Below, piece by piece: positions 25,312 through 34,118 of a stretch of 64,000 nucleotides of DNA (its first letter is position 1; every line of letters begins with the position of its first letter). The notes beneath the pieces were generated by a model. That model had not been told where the DNA came from. It was given only the letters and a program-made list of their open reading frames with translations, and did no database searches. Both the position numbers and the translations under genes were made by a program. This DNA is from UBA1433 sp964581565 (lineage in GTDB: Bacteria > Bacillota > Clostridia > Eubacteriales > UBA1433), in contig CAZOOZ010000005.1 of assembly GCA_964581565.1 (NCBI GenBank), positions 91,424-155,423 of the forward strand, read 5' to 3'.

Positions 25312-25983
25312 ATGGATTATACACCAATCTTAATCTCAATAAAAACAACGGCTCTCGCTACTTTTTTTGCATTCATCGTCGGACTGTTTGCTGCAAGTAA
25401 AGTGCGAAAAATAAAAAAGTTTCGCGGCATAATCGATGGCATACTAACATTGCCGATGGTGCTTCCTCCAACGGTTGTCGGATTTTTTCTCATACTTATA
25501 TTCGGGAAAAATGGGTGGATAGGCAGCCTACTGGATAAAGCCGGTATAAGCATTATGTTTTCGTGGCAGGCAACGGTAATTGCGGCGACGGTAGTTGCCT
25601 TTCCTTTAATGTATCGAGCAACGCTGAGTACTTTTGATGATATGGATGAAAATACAATCTTTGCGGCAAGAACTTTGGGGCTGAGTGAAATACGTATTTT
25701 CTGGACGATTATTTTTCCGAATTCCTTAAGCGGCATCATGGCGGGTACGGTTCTGGCACTCGCAAGAGCGCTTGGAGAATTTGGCGCGACTATGATGCTT
25801 GCGGGCAATATCAAAGGAAAAACACAAACTATTTCAATTGCAATCTATACGGCAATGCAGGCCGGAGACAGACAAATGGCCTATGAATGGACAATTGTGA
25901 TGATGATCATGTCATTTAGTATGATGGTTGCGATGAATTATTTCAATAAACGAAATAAAAGGATAGTAAAGACCGCAAAATAA
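25312..25983 (+). CDS. modB: Molybdate ABC transporter permease
   Basis: A 223-residue membrane protein with five to six hydrophobic segments. The EAA loop is ENTIFAARTLGLSEIRIFWTIIFP, followed by LARALGEFGATMMLAGN, a ModB hallmark. ATG 25312 follows AAAGGAGG; the longer frame beginning at 25252 would include the stem-loop and is rejected. It lies 10 bases before modC. Confidence 0.93.
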   Translation: MDYTPILISIKTTALATFFAFIVGLFAASKVRKIKKFRGIIDGILTLPMVLPPTVVGFFLILIFGKNGWIGSLLDKAGISIMFSWQATVIAATVVAFPLMYRATLSTFDDMDENTIFAARTLGLSEIRIFWTIIFPNSLSGIMAGTVLALARALGEFGATMMLAGNIKGKTQTISIAIYTAMQAGDRQMAYEWTIVMMIMSFSMMVAMNYFNKRNKRIVKTAK

Positions 25984-25993
25984 GGAGGATAGT

Positions 25994-27019
25994 ATGGCGC
26001 TTTATGTAAAAATCAAAAAGAAGTTGCAAAGTTTTGATTTAGATGTAGAGTTTGAAACAAGTCAAGAAATATTTGCCGTGTTGGGCTCTTCGGGGTGTGG
26101 CAAAAGTATGACGCTTAAATGTATTGCAGGCATTGTGCAGCCCGATGAAGGCATTATAGAGTTAGACGGCAAAATACTATTTGATTCAAAAAAAAGAATT
26201 AATCTTCCTGTGCAGCAGAGGCAAGTGGGTTATTTATTTCAGAGTTTTGCACTGTTTAAAAATATGACAGTTAAAAAAAATATATCCTGTATGCTATCTT
26301 CCAAGGATAAGAATAGAATAGCAGAAGATTACATCAAAAAATTCAAACTTGAAGGGTTGGCCGAGCGCTATCCCCACGAATTATCCGGCGGGCAGCAGCA
26401 GCGTGTAGCTTTGGCAAGGATTTTTGCCTCACAGCCAAAACTTCTTATGCTCGACGAACCGTTTTCTGCAATGGACAGCTTTCTGAAATGGCAGCTGGAG
26501 CAGGAAATGATGGACCTCATCGATGATTATGACGGACATGTCTTATTTGTCTCTCATGACAGAGGTGAGATATTCAGGCTCTGCGACAGACTGGTCGTTA
26601 TGCATGAGGGGAAAGGACAAAAACCTTGCACAAAAGAAGAATTGTTTCACCGGCCGAAAACATTGGCGGCTACGCTCCTTTCAGGATGTAAAAATATATC
26701 GCGCGCCCAAAAAATATCGCCCTGCAAAATAAAAGCCCTGGACTGGGATGTGGTCCTTATAACGAATTCAATAGTAGAAGATACGATCAGCCACGTAGGC
26801 ATTCGGGCACATCATATTCAAAATGCTTTGAACAACGACGAAAATATTATTTCATGCCGGGTTCAAAGAGTGATTGAAGATGCTTTTAGTCAGATACTTC
26901 TTCTAAAAAGCAGCGGGAAAGAACTGCTGCGTTGGGAGATGGATAAAAACAATTCCATCCGGTATCAAGACGAATTGTATATCACGATACCCAAGGATAA
27001 ATTGATTCTTGTTTCTTAA
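25994..27019 (+). CDS. modC: Molybdate ABC transporter ATP-binding protein
   Basis: A 341-residue ATPase. Walker A is GSSGCGKSMT, the Q-loop is in YLFQSFALFKNM, the signature is LSGGQQQRVALARI, and Walker B is LLMLDEPFSAMD with the switch His in FVSHDRGE. The C-terminal 110 residues would be a MOP/TOBE-like regulatory region but are weakly conserved by eye. It completes modABC, the molybdenum supply for nitrogenase. No clear terminator follows. Confidence 0.92.
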   Translation: MALYVKIKKKLQSFDLDVEFETSQEIFAVLGSSGCGKSMTLKCIAGIVQPDEGIIELDGKILFDSKKRINLPVQQRQVGYLFQSFALFKNMTVKKNISCMLSSKDKNRIAEDYIKKFKLEGLAERYPHELSGGQQQRVALARIFASQPKLLMLDEPFSAMDSFLKWQLEQEMMDLIDDYDGHVLFVSHDRGEIFRLCDRLVVMHEGKGQKPCTKEELFHRPKTLAATLLSGCKNISRAQKISPCKIKALDWDVVLITNSIVEDTISHVGIRAHHIQNALNNDENIISCRVQRVIEDAFSQILLLKSSGKELLRWEMDKNNSIRYQDELYITIPKDKLILVS

Positions 27020-27077
27020 AAATCCAGTCATTCAATTTTAGAATTATTTATGTGTTATTATATTTTTTTAAAGTATA

Positions 27078-27857
27078 TTATTTATTTAAAAATTCAGCGG
27101 GGCGTTTTTCAATAAATGCTGCCATTCCTTCTTTTTGATCTGCGGTTGCAAAACATAATCCAAACAAATCTTTTTCAAGCATCATGGCAGTTTCTATATC
27201 ACTTTCAAAACCTCTGTTGATGGCAGTCTTTGCATATCTGACGGCGTATTGCGCCTTGCTGGCTATGTTTTGTGCCAAAAGCATTGTTTGCTGCATCAAT
27301 TCTTCATGGGCAATGACTTGATTTACAAGACCTAAATGATGCGCTTCGTCTGCATTGATTGTGCCGCCGGTAAAAATCAGCTCTTTCGCCTTTGCGGTGC
27401 CGAGCAACCTGGAAAGCCTTTGCGTGCCGGCAAATCCCGGTATAACACCAAGGTTCACTTCAGGTTGTCCGAATTTGGCTTTTTCGGAAGCAATACGGAT
27501 ATCGCAGCTCATCGCCAGTTCGCATCCCCCGCCAAGCGCAAAACCGTTTATGGCTGCAATAACAGGTTTTTCCATCAGCTCTATTTTTCTGAACACATCG
27601 AGTCCTATTTGTGCGAATTTTCTTGCTTCTTGAGGAGTCATATCTTTCATTTGTGCTATATCGGCTCCAGCTACAAAAGCTCTGCCGACGCCGGTGATTA
27701 TCAGGACATAAATTTGCGCATCACTGGAAATGTCATCAATGGCATGATTTAACTCGTCTAGCATAGCAACATGAATAGCATTTAAGGCGTCGGGTCTGTT
27801 TATGGACAAAATAGAGATATGGTCTTTTTTTTTCAGAATAATATTTTTATAATCCAT
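27078..27857 (-). CDS. Enoyl-CoA hydratase/isomerase (crotonase family)
   Basis: A 259-residue crotonase. The oxyanion hole is formed by NRPDALNAI and AGADIAQMKD, and the active site lies in IAAINGFALGGGCELAMSCD and GQPEVNLGVIPGFAGTQRL with both catalytic Glu residues (positions equal to Glu144/Glu164), so dehydration/hydration of 3-hydroxyacyl-CoA (for example crotonyl-CoA) is likely. An upstream-extended frame exists, but ATG at 27857-27855 with AAGGAG just before it gives the standard length. It stands alone and convergent to modC; no butyrate-operon partners are nearby. Confidence 0.9.
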   Translation of the reverse strand: MDYKNIILKKKDHISILSINRPDALNAIHVAMLDELNHAIDDISSDAQIYVLIITGVGRAFVAGADIAQMKDMTPQEARKFAQIGLDVFRKIELMEKPVIAAINGFALGGGCELAMSCDIRIASEKAKFGQPEVNLGVIPGFAGTQRLSRLLGTAKAKELIFTGGTINADEAHHLGLVNQVIAHEELMQQTMLLAQNIASKAQYAVRYAKTAINRGFESDIETAMMLEKDLFGLCFATADQKEGMAAFIEKRPAEFLNK

Positions 27858-28210
27858 TTCAACGCTCCTTGTTATTATACTTTTATTATACTGGTAGTTT
27901 TTTGAAAATAAAGAAAAAACTGCGAACTTTCTATCTTTGACATTCTGTCCGATATTAAAATAATAGTTATTGGCAATGGGAGAATACTTGAGAGCGGCAC
28001 GCATAGCGAACTTGGGCAGCAAAGACAGTTATCATAACATGGTTATATACCAGTTGGAACGCAGATAAACTATATAAAAAAGAACTTATATCACTAAGGT
28101 ATAGCATTGCCTATAAATCACAATTATGCTATTATAAAAATAAAAATATTATATTGAATAATCATTGATATAGTTTTTTTTAGTGTTCATCACATAATCG
28201 ACACAAAGTA

Positions 28211-28239
28211 TTGATAAACTGATTTAAAATTAGTATTAT
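28211..28239 (+). promoter_or_regulatory. Promoter of the unknown membrane protein gene
   Basis: TTGATA (28211-28216), 17 bases, TATTAT (28234-28239), about 30 bases before the ATG at 28270. In the rest of 27858-28210 I see only TATAAT-like boxes before the divergent crotonase gene and no gene. Confidence 0.55.
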
Positions 28240-28269
28240 ATTTATCGTATAAAATACAGGGAGTAAATA

Positions 28270-28743
28270 ATGAAACATAAGGAAAAGAAAAAAGAAAAAA
28301 AGACAAAAAAATCATCTATTTCAACAGTATTGTATATTATAGCATTAGTTGTGGGAATTACAGGGGTCACTCTGTTGATAAATAATATTTATTTGTTCAA
28401 TTATACGGTCGGTCAATATGTGTCGCAAGGGTATTCTGCCTCGGCCGTTAGACAGAGTTTGTTGTTAACACAATTACTGCCAGGTCTTGCCGAACCAATT
28501 GCTTTATATGGCGGTATGGCTTTTATGCTGTTTGCTGTGGGGAAAATAAATAAAAATATTTCAAAATATTTTTTGAAACAAAATGAATCCGATAATTTAA
28601 TAGAAATTGATGATGCTCAAGAAGTGGAAGATAATAATCTTGAAAATAATGATATAGACACTGAGATAGAAAGCCGAAACAACATTATAGATGGAATGGA
28701 AGAGTCAATAAGCACAGAATTAAATTCCGAAACAATACAATAG
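28270..28743 (+). CDS. Unknown two-helix membrane protein with acidic tail
   Basis: 157 residues, not recognised. The N-terminus is very lysine-rich (residues 2-14), followed by a hydrophobic helix (about 19-41), an amphipathic loop with VSQGYSASAVRQSLL, and a second hydrophobic segment (about 72-92). The last 60 residues are strongly acidic and Asn-rich with low complexity. The loop resembles the exterior loops of small Bacillota membrane proteins but no family is claimed. It has its own promoter and a strong terminator, so it is probably monocistronic. Confidence 0.65.
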   Translation: MKHKEKKKEKKTKKSSISTVLYIIALVVGITGVTLLINNIYLFNYTVGQYVSQGYSASAVRQSLLLTQLLPGLAEPIALYGGMAFMLFAVGKINKNISKYFLKQNESDNLIEIDDAQEVEDNNLENNDIDTEIESRNNIIDGMEESISTELNSETIQ

Positions 28744-28790
28744 TTTGTTTATTTAATATTTATAAACATTATTTTTAATAAGTTATCAAT

Positions 28791-28837
28791 AAATAAAAAA
28801 TCAAAAGAAATCAAATATTTCTTTTGATTTTTTATTT
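28791..28837. terminator. Strong bidirectional-looking terminator
   Basis: A 21-bp perfect stem (28791-28811 with 28817-28837) and a 5-base loop with internal A/T runs. It ends the 28270-28743 transcript. Confidence 0.85.
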
Positions 28838-28944
28838 AAAAAGGTAATTAACAACTTAATTAAAATTCTCTTAAATTTTAATTTAAAATAATGCAAATTT
28901 TAATGATTTCTATTCTTGTTTTGAATATTTAATACAAATAGTCA

Positions 28945-28973
28945 TTGACTATATGCAATGGTTTAGATATAAT
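28945..28973 (+). promoter_or_regulatory. Consensus promoter of the first polysaccharide operon
   Basis: TTGACT (28945-28950), exactly 17 bases, TATAAT (28968-28973). The start near 28980 gives a leader of about 300 nt before the gene at 29280. I found no clear terminator or known RNA motif in that leader, only AT-rich sequence. Confidence 0.65.
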
Positions 28974-29279
28974 GAAAATACGTGTAAATTCTAAAAAAAT
29001 CGACAAAATATGCATAATTATGTATATCTGGCACAAAAGTTTTAAGACATTTACAAAAGATTATAGATTGCTATTAGCAACGATAAGACAGCGGGTTTGT
29101 GCTGATAATATTGATTATTTCTGGGGAGACTAATATCATTTTAAATCTATTGTATATAAAAGATATTAAAATAAATGTCCTGATGTAATTAGTAAATATC
29201 CAACCTTGAATGAGAAAAATTTAAATTCTTAAGACGCCTAAGTTGTGCCAAATTTTAATGAAACGAGATTGTTCGGAAA

Positions 29280-29558
29280 TTGAAATTTAAAAACTGGCAG
29301 ACATCACTTAAAAGATCATTAATCTATTTTTCTAAAATCACTTGCATATTTGGTGTAATAGCTGTTTTCAGTTTTATACGGTATTATTTTAGCCATGATG
29401 CTTGGTCATTGCTACATTATCCAATAGGAAATTTTGTTTTTATATTTTTGTCTCGTATAGTTTTTTTAACATGTTTTATATTTACCACTATTGTTTATAC
29501 AAGCAATTATATCTCTTTTGTTAAGAAAACTTTGTATCAAAAGGTGGAACTGTTATGA
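29280..29558 (+). CDS. Small two-helix membrane protein, unknown
   Basis: 92 residues with two hydrophobic segments (about 18-37 and 47-70) and a basic N-terminus (WQTSLKRS). It is not recognised. Its stop codon overlaps the start of the dehydratase gene in an ATGA, so it belongs to the polysaccharide operon. There is no good Shine-Dalgarno before the ATG, which lowers confidence. It may help assemble the membrane-bound dehydratase or be a leader gene for translational coupling. Confidence 0.5.
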   Translation: MKFKNWQTSLKRSLIYFSKITCIFGVIAVFSFIRYYFSHDAWSLLHYPIGNFVFIFLSRIVFLTCFIFTTIVYTSNYISFVKKTLYQKVELL

Positions 29559-31429
29559 AAGTTATGAAACGACAGTTGATCTTATTGATTTTCGATATTT
29601 TTTTCATTTATATCGCTAATTTTTTATCTCTGTTTCTGGTTGTTTCATCGGAAGAACTGGGGGTAATTTCTTCAAGACTCGGTATTATCATTATATCAGC
29701 GGTTCTTATCCGTATTGCTTTATATTGTATTTTTAAATTATATTCCAGCATTTGGACCTATGCCGGAGCAGATGAATTTTGTATGGTGCTTTTGGCAGTT
29801 ACTGTCGGTTCTTTTATCATCTTTACTGTCATGGCTTTTATGGATATAAAGCTCGGGATAGGCTTTCATATTGTCAACTGGATGTTTAATGTCATGTTTA
29901 CAGGAGGAAGTAGATTTGCTTATAGATTAATCCGCATCTTTCGAAATCATTTTCAGGCTCAAAAATCACATATAAAAAATGTATTAATCTATGGCGCAGG
30001 AGACGCCGGTGCTTTGGTTATTAAAGAGTTGAAGAATCATCCTGAAACGGACTTAAAACCTGTTGTGATTCTTGATGATGATAGCGCCAAACATCGTCTT
30101 CGTATCAATGGTGTACCTGTGGTAGGGGGGCGAGAGCAAATTTGCAGATCGGTAGAAAAATACAGTATTCAGGAAATTATCATTGCCATGCCTTCCGTCA
30201 ATCGAATACAGGTTAAGCCAATTATTGAAATTTGCAAAAATACACCATGCAAGCTTAAAACAATACCGGGAATGTATGAACTTATTGACGGCAAAGTAGA
30301 TGTCAAACAACTTCGTGATATTGATATTGAAGATCTTTTGGGCAGGGAACCCGTGCAACTGGATAATGATGAGATTGCTGCATTTATTAAAAATGAAGTG
30401 GTGCTGATAACGGGAGCGGGAGGTTCTATAGGATCAGAGCTTTGTCGCCAGATAGCTTCCTTTGAACCGGCAGTTTTACTTCTCTTTGATATATATGAAA
30501 ACCATACCTATAGTTTGGAATTGGAGCTGAGGAAAAAATATCCTGCCTTAAAAATTATAGTTTTAATTGGCTCTGTAAGAGATAAAAAAAGAATTGAACA
30601 GATTTTTTCCCAATATAAACCAGATATTATCTTTCATGCCGCGGCGCATAAACATGTGCCGTTAATGGAAGAGAATCCAACGGAGGCCGTAAAAAACAAT
30701 ATTTTTGGCACCATTAATTTAAGCGAGGCCGCTCATCGTTATAAAAGCAAAAAATTTGTTTTAATTTCTACCGATAAAGCAGTTAATCCAGCCAACATTA
30801 TGGGGGCCACAAAAAGGATCGCAGAAATTTTTATCCAATTTATAAATAAAAATAGTGTAACAGACTTTGCGGCAGTGCGTTTTGGCAATGTTCTAGGAAG
30901 TGACGGCAGCGTCATTCCTCTCTTCCGCAAACAAATTGCGCAAGGAGGGCCTGTTACTGTAACGCATCCGGACATCATCCGTTATTTTATGACGATTCCA
31001 GAAGCTGTGGGACTGGTTTTGCAAGCAGGTGCGATGGCGAAAGGTGGAGAGATTTTTATTTTAGATATGGGAGAGCCTGTGAAAATCTTGGATTTGGCCA
31101 AAGATCTTATTCGCTTATCGGGATTTATCCCCGAAGTGGATATTGCAATTGACTTTGTAGGGCTTCGCCCGGGAGAAAAGCTTTATGAAGAATTGCTTAT
31201 AGCTGAGGAAGGGTTGCTGGAAACCTATCATGAAAAAATCATGATCAGCCATGCAAATGGTTTTTCCGACAGGGGAAAAATTGAGCAGATTTATAAGCTG
31301 AAAGAAATAATAGACAGCGGGAATAATAAAGAACTTTATCAAATTATTCAAAATATAGTTCCCACCTTTAAAACTTCGGTTCTAGAAGATGGAGATATCA
31401 AATATCACGAATACTTCATGGGCAAATAA
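29555..31429 (+). CDS. Membrane-bound UDP-sugar 4,6-dehydratase (EpsC/PglF/CapD family)
   Basis: A 624-residue nucleoside-diphosphate-sugar dehydratase. Four hydrophobic segments (about residues 7-110) are followed by a first Rossmann-like region (GAGDAGALVIKEL, about 148) and the catalytic extended SDR domain with TGAGGSIGSELCRQI (about 284). The catalytic STDKAVNPANIMGATKR block has Met in place of the usual Tyr, as in long PglF-type enzymes. The expected product is a UDP-4-keto-6-deoxy-HexNAc. Together with the aminotransferase, transferase and acetyltransferase that follow, it fits bacillosamine or AAT-type sugar synthesis, like EpsC-EpsN-EpsM-EpsL of Bacillus subtilis. Confidence 0.9.
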   Translation: MKVMKRQLILLIFDIFFIYIANFLSLFLVVSSEELGVISSRLGIIIISAVLIRIALYCIFKLYSSIWTYAGADEFCMVLLAVTVGSFIIFTVMAFMDIKLGIGFHIVNWMFNVMFTGGSRFAYRLIRIFRNHFQAQKSHIKNVLIYGAGDAGALVIKELKNHPETDLKPVVILDDDSAKHRLRINGVPVVGGREQICRSVEKYSIQEIIIAMPSVNRIQVKPIIEICKNTPCKLKTIPGMYELIDGKVDVKQLRDIDIEDLLGREPVQLDNDEIAAFIKNEVVLITGAGGSIGSELCRQIASFEPAVLLLFDIYENHTYSLELELRKKYPALKIIVLIGSVRDKKRIEQIFSQYKPDIIFHAAAHKHVPLMEENPTEAVKNNIFGTINLSEAAHRYKSKKFVLISTDKAVNPANIMGATKRIAEIFIQFINKNSVTDFAAVRFGNVLGSDGSVIPLFRKQIAQGGPVTVTHPDIIRYFMTIPEAVGLVLQAGAMAKGGEIFILDMGEPVKILDLAKDLIRLSGFIPEVDIAIDFVGLRPGEKLYEELLIAEEGLLETYHEKIMISHANGFSDRGKIEQIYKLKEIIDSGNNKELYQIIQNIVPTFKTSVLEDGDIKYHEYFMGK

Positions 31430-31472
31430 TATGGTCATTAACAATTTTAAGTCATCTAAAGAGGATAATTAC

Positions 31473-32681
31473 ATGGCAGAATTTAGAAACATTTCTTTTT
31501 CTCCGCCTGATATTACAGACGCAGAGATTGAAGAAGTTGTAAAAACATTGAAGTCTGGATGGATTACTACCGGGCCCAGAACAAAAGAGTTTGAGATAAA
31601 AATTGCCGAATTCATAGGTACCGGCAGAGCTGTCTGTTTAAATTCTGCAACAGCAGCAATGGAACTCACTTTACGGATTCTTGGTATTGGTCCAGGAGAT
31701 GAAGTAATTACTTCTGCCTATACCTATACCGCATCGGCCTCGGTAATAGATCATGTTGGCGCTAAAATTGTATTAGTGGATACGGCACTTGATTCGTTCG
31801 AAATGGATTATTCCAAATTATCTGATGCAATCAATGAAAATACCAAAATGATCATATCCGTAGATATTGCTGGCAAAATGTGCGATTACGATAAAATTTA
31901 TAAAATTGTTGAGGATAAGAAACAATTATTTAGCGCGAATAATGAATATCAGACGCTTTTTAACAGAGTTATTATCATGAGTGATGCCGCTCATGCTTTT
32001 GGAGCCCAAAGCAAGGGAATACAATGTGGTCGGGCGGCTGATTTTACATGTTTTTCTTTTCACGCAGTAAAAAATATAACGACCGCCGAAGGCGGAGCAG
32101 TTGTATGGAGAAATAATCTGGGATTAGATGATGAAGAGTTATATGAGCAATTCATGTTATACAGCCTGCACGGTCAATCTAAGGATGCATTGGCTAAAAC
32201 TCAAATAGGTGCATGGGAGTATGATGTTATCTATCCGGCTTATAAATGTAATATGACAGATATTCTTGCGGGGGTTGGGTTAATGCAATTAGGTCGCTAT
32301 AAAAAATTATTGGCTAGAAGAAGAGAAATTATTGCAATGTATGATGAGGCATTACTTCCTTTAGGAATACAATACCTGCAGCATTACGGAGAAGATTATG
32401 CATCTTCCGGTCATTTATATCTTGTAAAAATCCCGGATGTGAATGAGGAAGATAGAAATAACATAATAAGAAAAATGGCGGAAGCAGGAGTAGCAACTAA
32501 TGTCCATTATAAGCCGTTACCTATGCTTACTGCTTATAAAAATTTAGGATTTGATATAAAAGATTATCCGAATGCTTTTAATATGTATAAAAGTGAAATC
32601 ACCCTTCCGCTCCACACACTGCTTAGCGATAAAGATGTGGGGTATATAATTAAGAATTTTAAAAAATTTTTAACAGATTAG
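31473..32681 (+). CDS. DegT/DnrJ/EryC1/StrS aminotransferase
   Basis: A 402-residue PLP enzyme that aminates a 4-keto sugar nucleotide. The N-terminus is FSPPDITDAEIEEVVKTLKSGW. The PLP Asp/His region is SDAAHAFGA, and the Schiff-base Lys lies in FSFHAVKNITTAEGGA. ATG 31473 follows AAAGAGGA; an in-frame ATG at 31431 right after the dehydratase stop is also possible. The natural substrate is probably the product of the dehydratase encoded upstream (EpsN/PglE-like role). Confidence 0.9.
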   Translation: MAEFRNISFSPPDITDAEIEEVVKTLKSGWITTGPRTKEFEIKIAEFIGTGRAVCLNSATAAMELTLRILGIGPGDEVITSAYTYTASASVIDHVGAKIVLVDTALDSFEMDYSKLSDAINENTKMIISVDIAGKMCDYDKIYKIVEDKKQLFSANNEYQTLFNRVIIMSDAAHAFGAQSKGIQCGRAADFTCFSFHAVKNITTAEGGAVVWRNNLGLDDEELYEQFMLYSLHGQSKDALAKTQIGAWEYDVIYPAYKCNMTDILAGVGLMQLGRYKKLLARRREIIAMYDEALLPLGIQYLQHYGEDYASSGHLYLVKIPDVNEEDRNNIIRKMAEAGVATNVHYKPLPMLTAYKNLGFDIKDYPNAFNMYKSEITLPLHTLLSDKDVGYIIKNFKKFLTD

Positions 32682-32712
32682 AAAAAATCCAGAGTATATG
32701 CGAGATAAATGA

Positions 32713-33300
32713 ATGTACAAACATTTTTTTAAGAGAGTAATGGATTTGATTGTAGCTTCAATAGCCATACCTTTTTGGTGTATTATTTTTATAATTATTG
32801 GACCAACGATATATTTTCAGGATAAAGGACCAATTTTTTATAATGCTTTCCGATTAGGTAAAGATGGTACAATATTTAAAATGTATAAGTTCAGATCTAT
32901 GAAAATAAATGCACCTGATATAAGAAATGAAGACGGTTCGACATTTAATTCAGAAAGTGACCCAAGGCTTACTAAAATTGGCAAATTTATTAGAAAAACA
33001 AGTCTTGATGAAACCCCGCAATTGTTAAATATTATAAAGGGCGATATGAGTATTATCGGGCCAAGACCTGATTTGCCGGAACACATTGAATTATATGAAA
33101 GAAATGAGCATAGAAAGTTAGAAATCAGACCGGGAATCACAGGGTATAATCAGGCATATTATAGAAATGCCATTCCTTGGAAGGAACGAATCAAAAATGA
33201 TATATATTATGTAGATAATATATCGTTGTGGATTGACATAAAAATCTTTTTTAGAACTATTATGTTGGTGTTAAAGAAAAAAAATATATATAACAGATGA
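32713..33300 (+). CDS. Short phosphoglycosyl transferase (PglC/EpsL type)
   Basis: 195 residues, monotopic membrane enzyme of the bacterial sugar transferase family that puts a sugar-1-phosphate on undecaprenyl phosphate and so starts a repeat unit. It has one re-entrant hydrophobic helix (about 9-31), MYKFRSMKIN, the catalytic Asp-Glu pair in KTSLDETPQLLNI, and IGPRPDLPEHI. The minimal size is like PglC. It sits between the aminotransferase and an acetyltransferase, consistent with use of a diacetamido sugar. A second, longer transferase of this family is at 47797-49239. Confidence 0.9.
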   Translation: MYKHFFKRVMDLIVASIAIPFWCIIFIIIGPTIYFQDKGPIFYNAFRLGKDGTIFKMYKFRSMKINAPDIRNEDGSTFNSESDPRLTKIGKFIRKTSLDETPQLLNIIKGDMSIIGPRPDLPEHIELYERNEHRKLEIRPGITGYNQAYYRNAIPWKERIKNDIYYVDNISLWIDIKIFFRTIMLVLKKKNIYNR

Positions 33301-33353
33301 CAATGCAGAAATAAATGAAAACGTTGAAGTAAGTATTTAGAGAGGCTATACAT

Positions 33354-34118
33354 ATGAATGATGAACATAAAATAGATTTCTATGATTTGCCATGGGATAC
33401 CGGTTATTTCAAAATATCATGTGCAAAAGCTATCTTACATACCTCACTTGATCTTGAACAATGGAGCCAATTAAAAAAAAAGTTTGAAGATTATCAATTT
33501 ATATCAATCCAAAATACTAATTCCGAGCCATCTAATGCAAGATTAATTGGAAGGGATACCGATGCATTTTTAGCCGATGTCAATATACAATTTATAAAAA
33601 GGTTAGAAAATAGGCATATTATGCCAGAAACAATTAAAATATATCAAAATTTAAATTACAATAAAGAAATAATTGAAATGTCAAATTTTCAAACCTCAAA
33701 ATTTATTGAAGATCCTGAGCTAAAAAAACGAGGTGGTGCGGATATTTATCGCCATTGGGTAATTAACTCATTTAATAATGAAAAAAAATATTTTGCAATA
33801 TCTAAAGATAATAATAATGAAATAAATGGGTTTTTATTACACTCGTATCATAATGGCAGTTGCATTATAGAATTAATAGCGGTTTCAAATACAAAGAAAA
33901 ATAGTGGAGTAGGAACAAATTTATTTAAAGCGATAGAGGCTGCAGCATTCGAGCATGCTTGTCAAGAAATTAAAGTCGGTACTCAAGTTAGGAATTTAGT
34001 AGCTGTTAATTTTTACCATAAGGTTGGATGCAAGCAAGTGGGATGTCATCAGGTTTATCATTTATGGGGGATGCAAAAAACGTATAATGAAAAAAATACT
34101 AATTGTCTCAACGGTTAG
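33354..34118 (+). CDS. GNAT-family sugar N-acetyltransferase
   Basis: 254 residues. The N-terminal half begins DFYDLPWDTGYFKISCAK, like WecD-type enzymes that acetylate amino sugars on nucleotides. The C-terminal GNAT domain has IIELIAVSNTKKNSGVGTNLFKAIE (acetyl-CoA loop) and ends VNFYHKVGCKQVG. It would acetylate the 4-amino sugar made by the preceding genes, here with a GNAT fold instead of the PglD left-handed helix fold. The last 32 bases overlap the glycosyltransferase start. Confidence 0.8.
   Translation: MNDEHKIDFYDLPWDTGYFKISCAKAILHTSLDLEQWSQLKKKFEDYQFISIQNTNSEPSNARLIGRDTDAFLADVNIQFIKRLENRHIMPETIKIYQNLNYNKEIIEMSNFQTSKFIEDPELKKRGGADIYRHWVINSFNNEKKYFAISKDNNNEINGFLLHSYHNGSCIIELIAVSNTKKNSGVGTNLFKAIEAAAFEHACQEIKVGTQVRNLVAVNFYHKVGCKQVGCHQVYHLWGMQKTYNEKNTNCLNG

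Noticed and set aside
27858..28022. 55-residue N-terminal extension of the crotonase
   Set aside because: It lacks a ribosome site and similarity to the family; the start at 27857 has AAGGAG and gives normal length.
28945..29133. 62-codon open frame upstream of the first polysaccharide operon
   Set aside because: Its start overlaps the -35 and -10 boxes of a strong promoter. The shorter ATG at 28972 overlaps the -10 box, so it could not be translated from that transcript.
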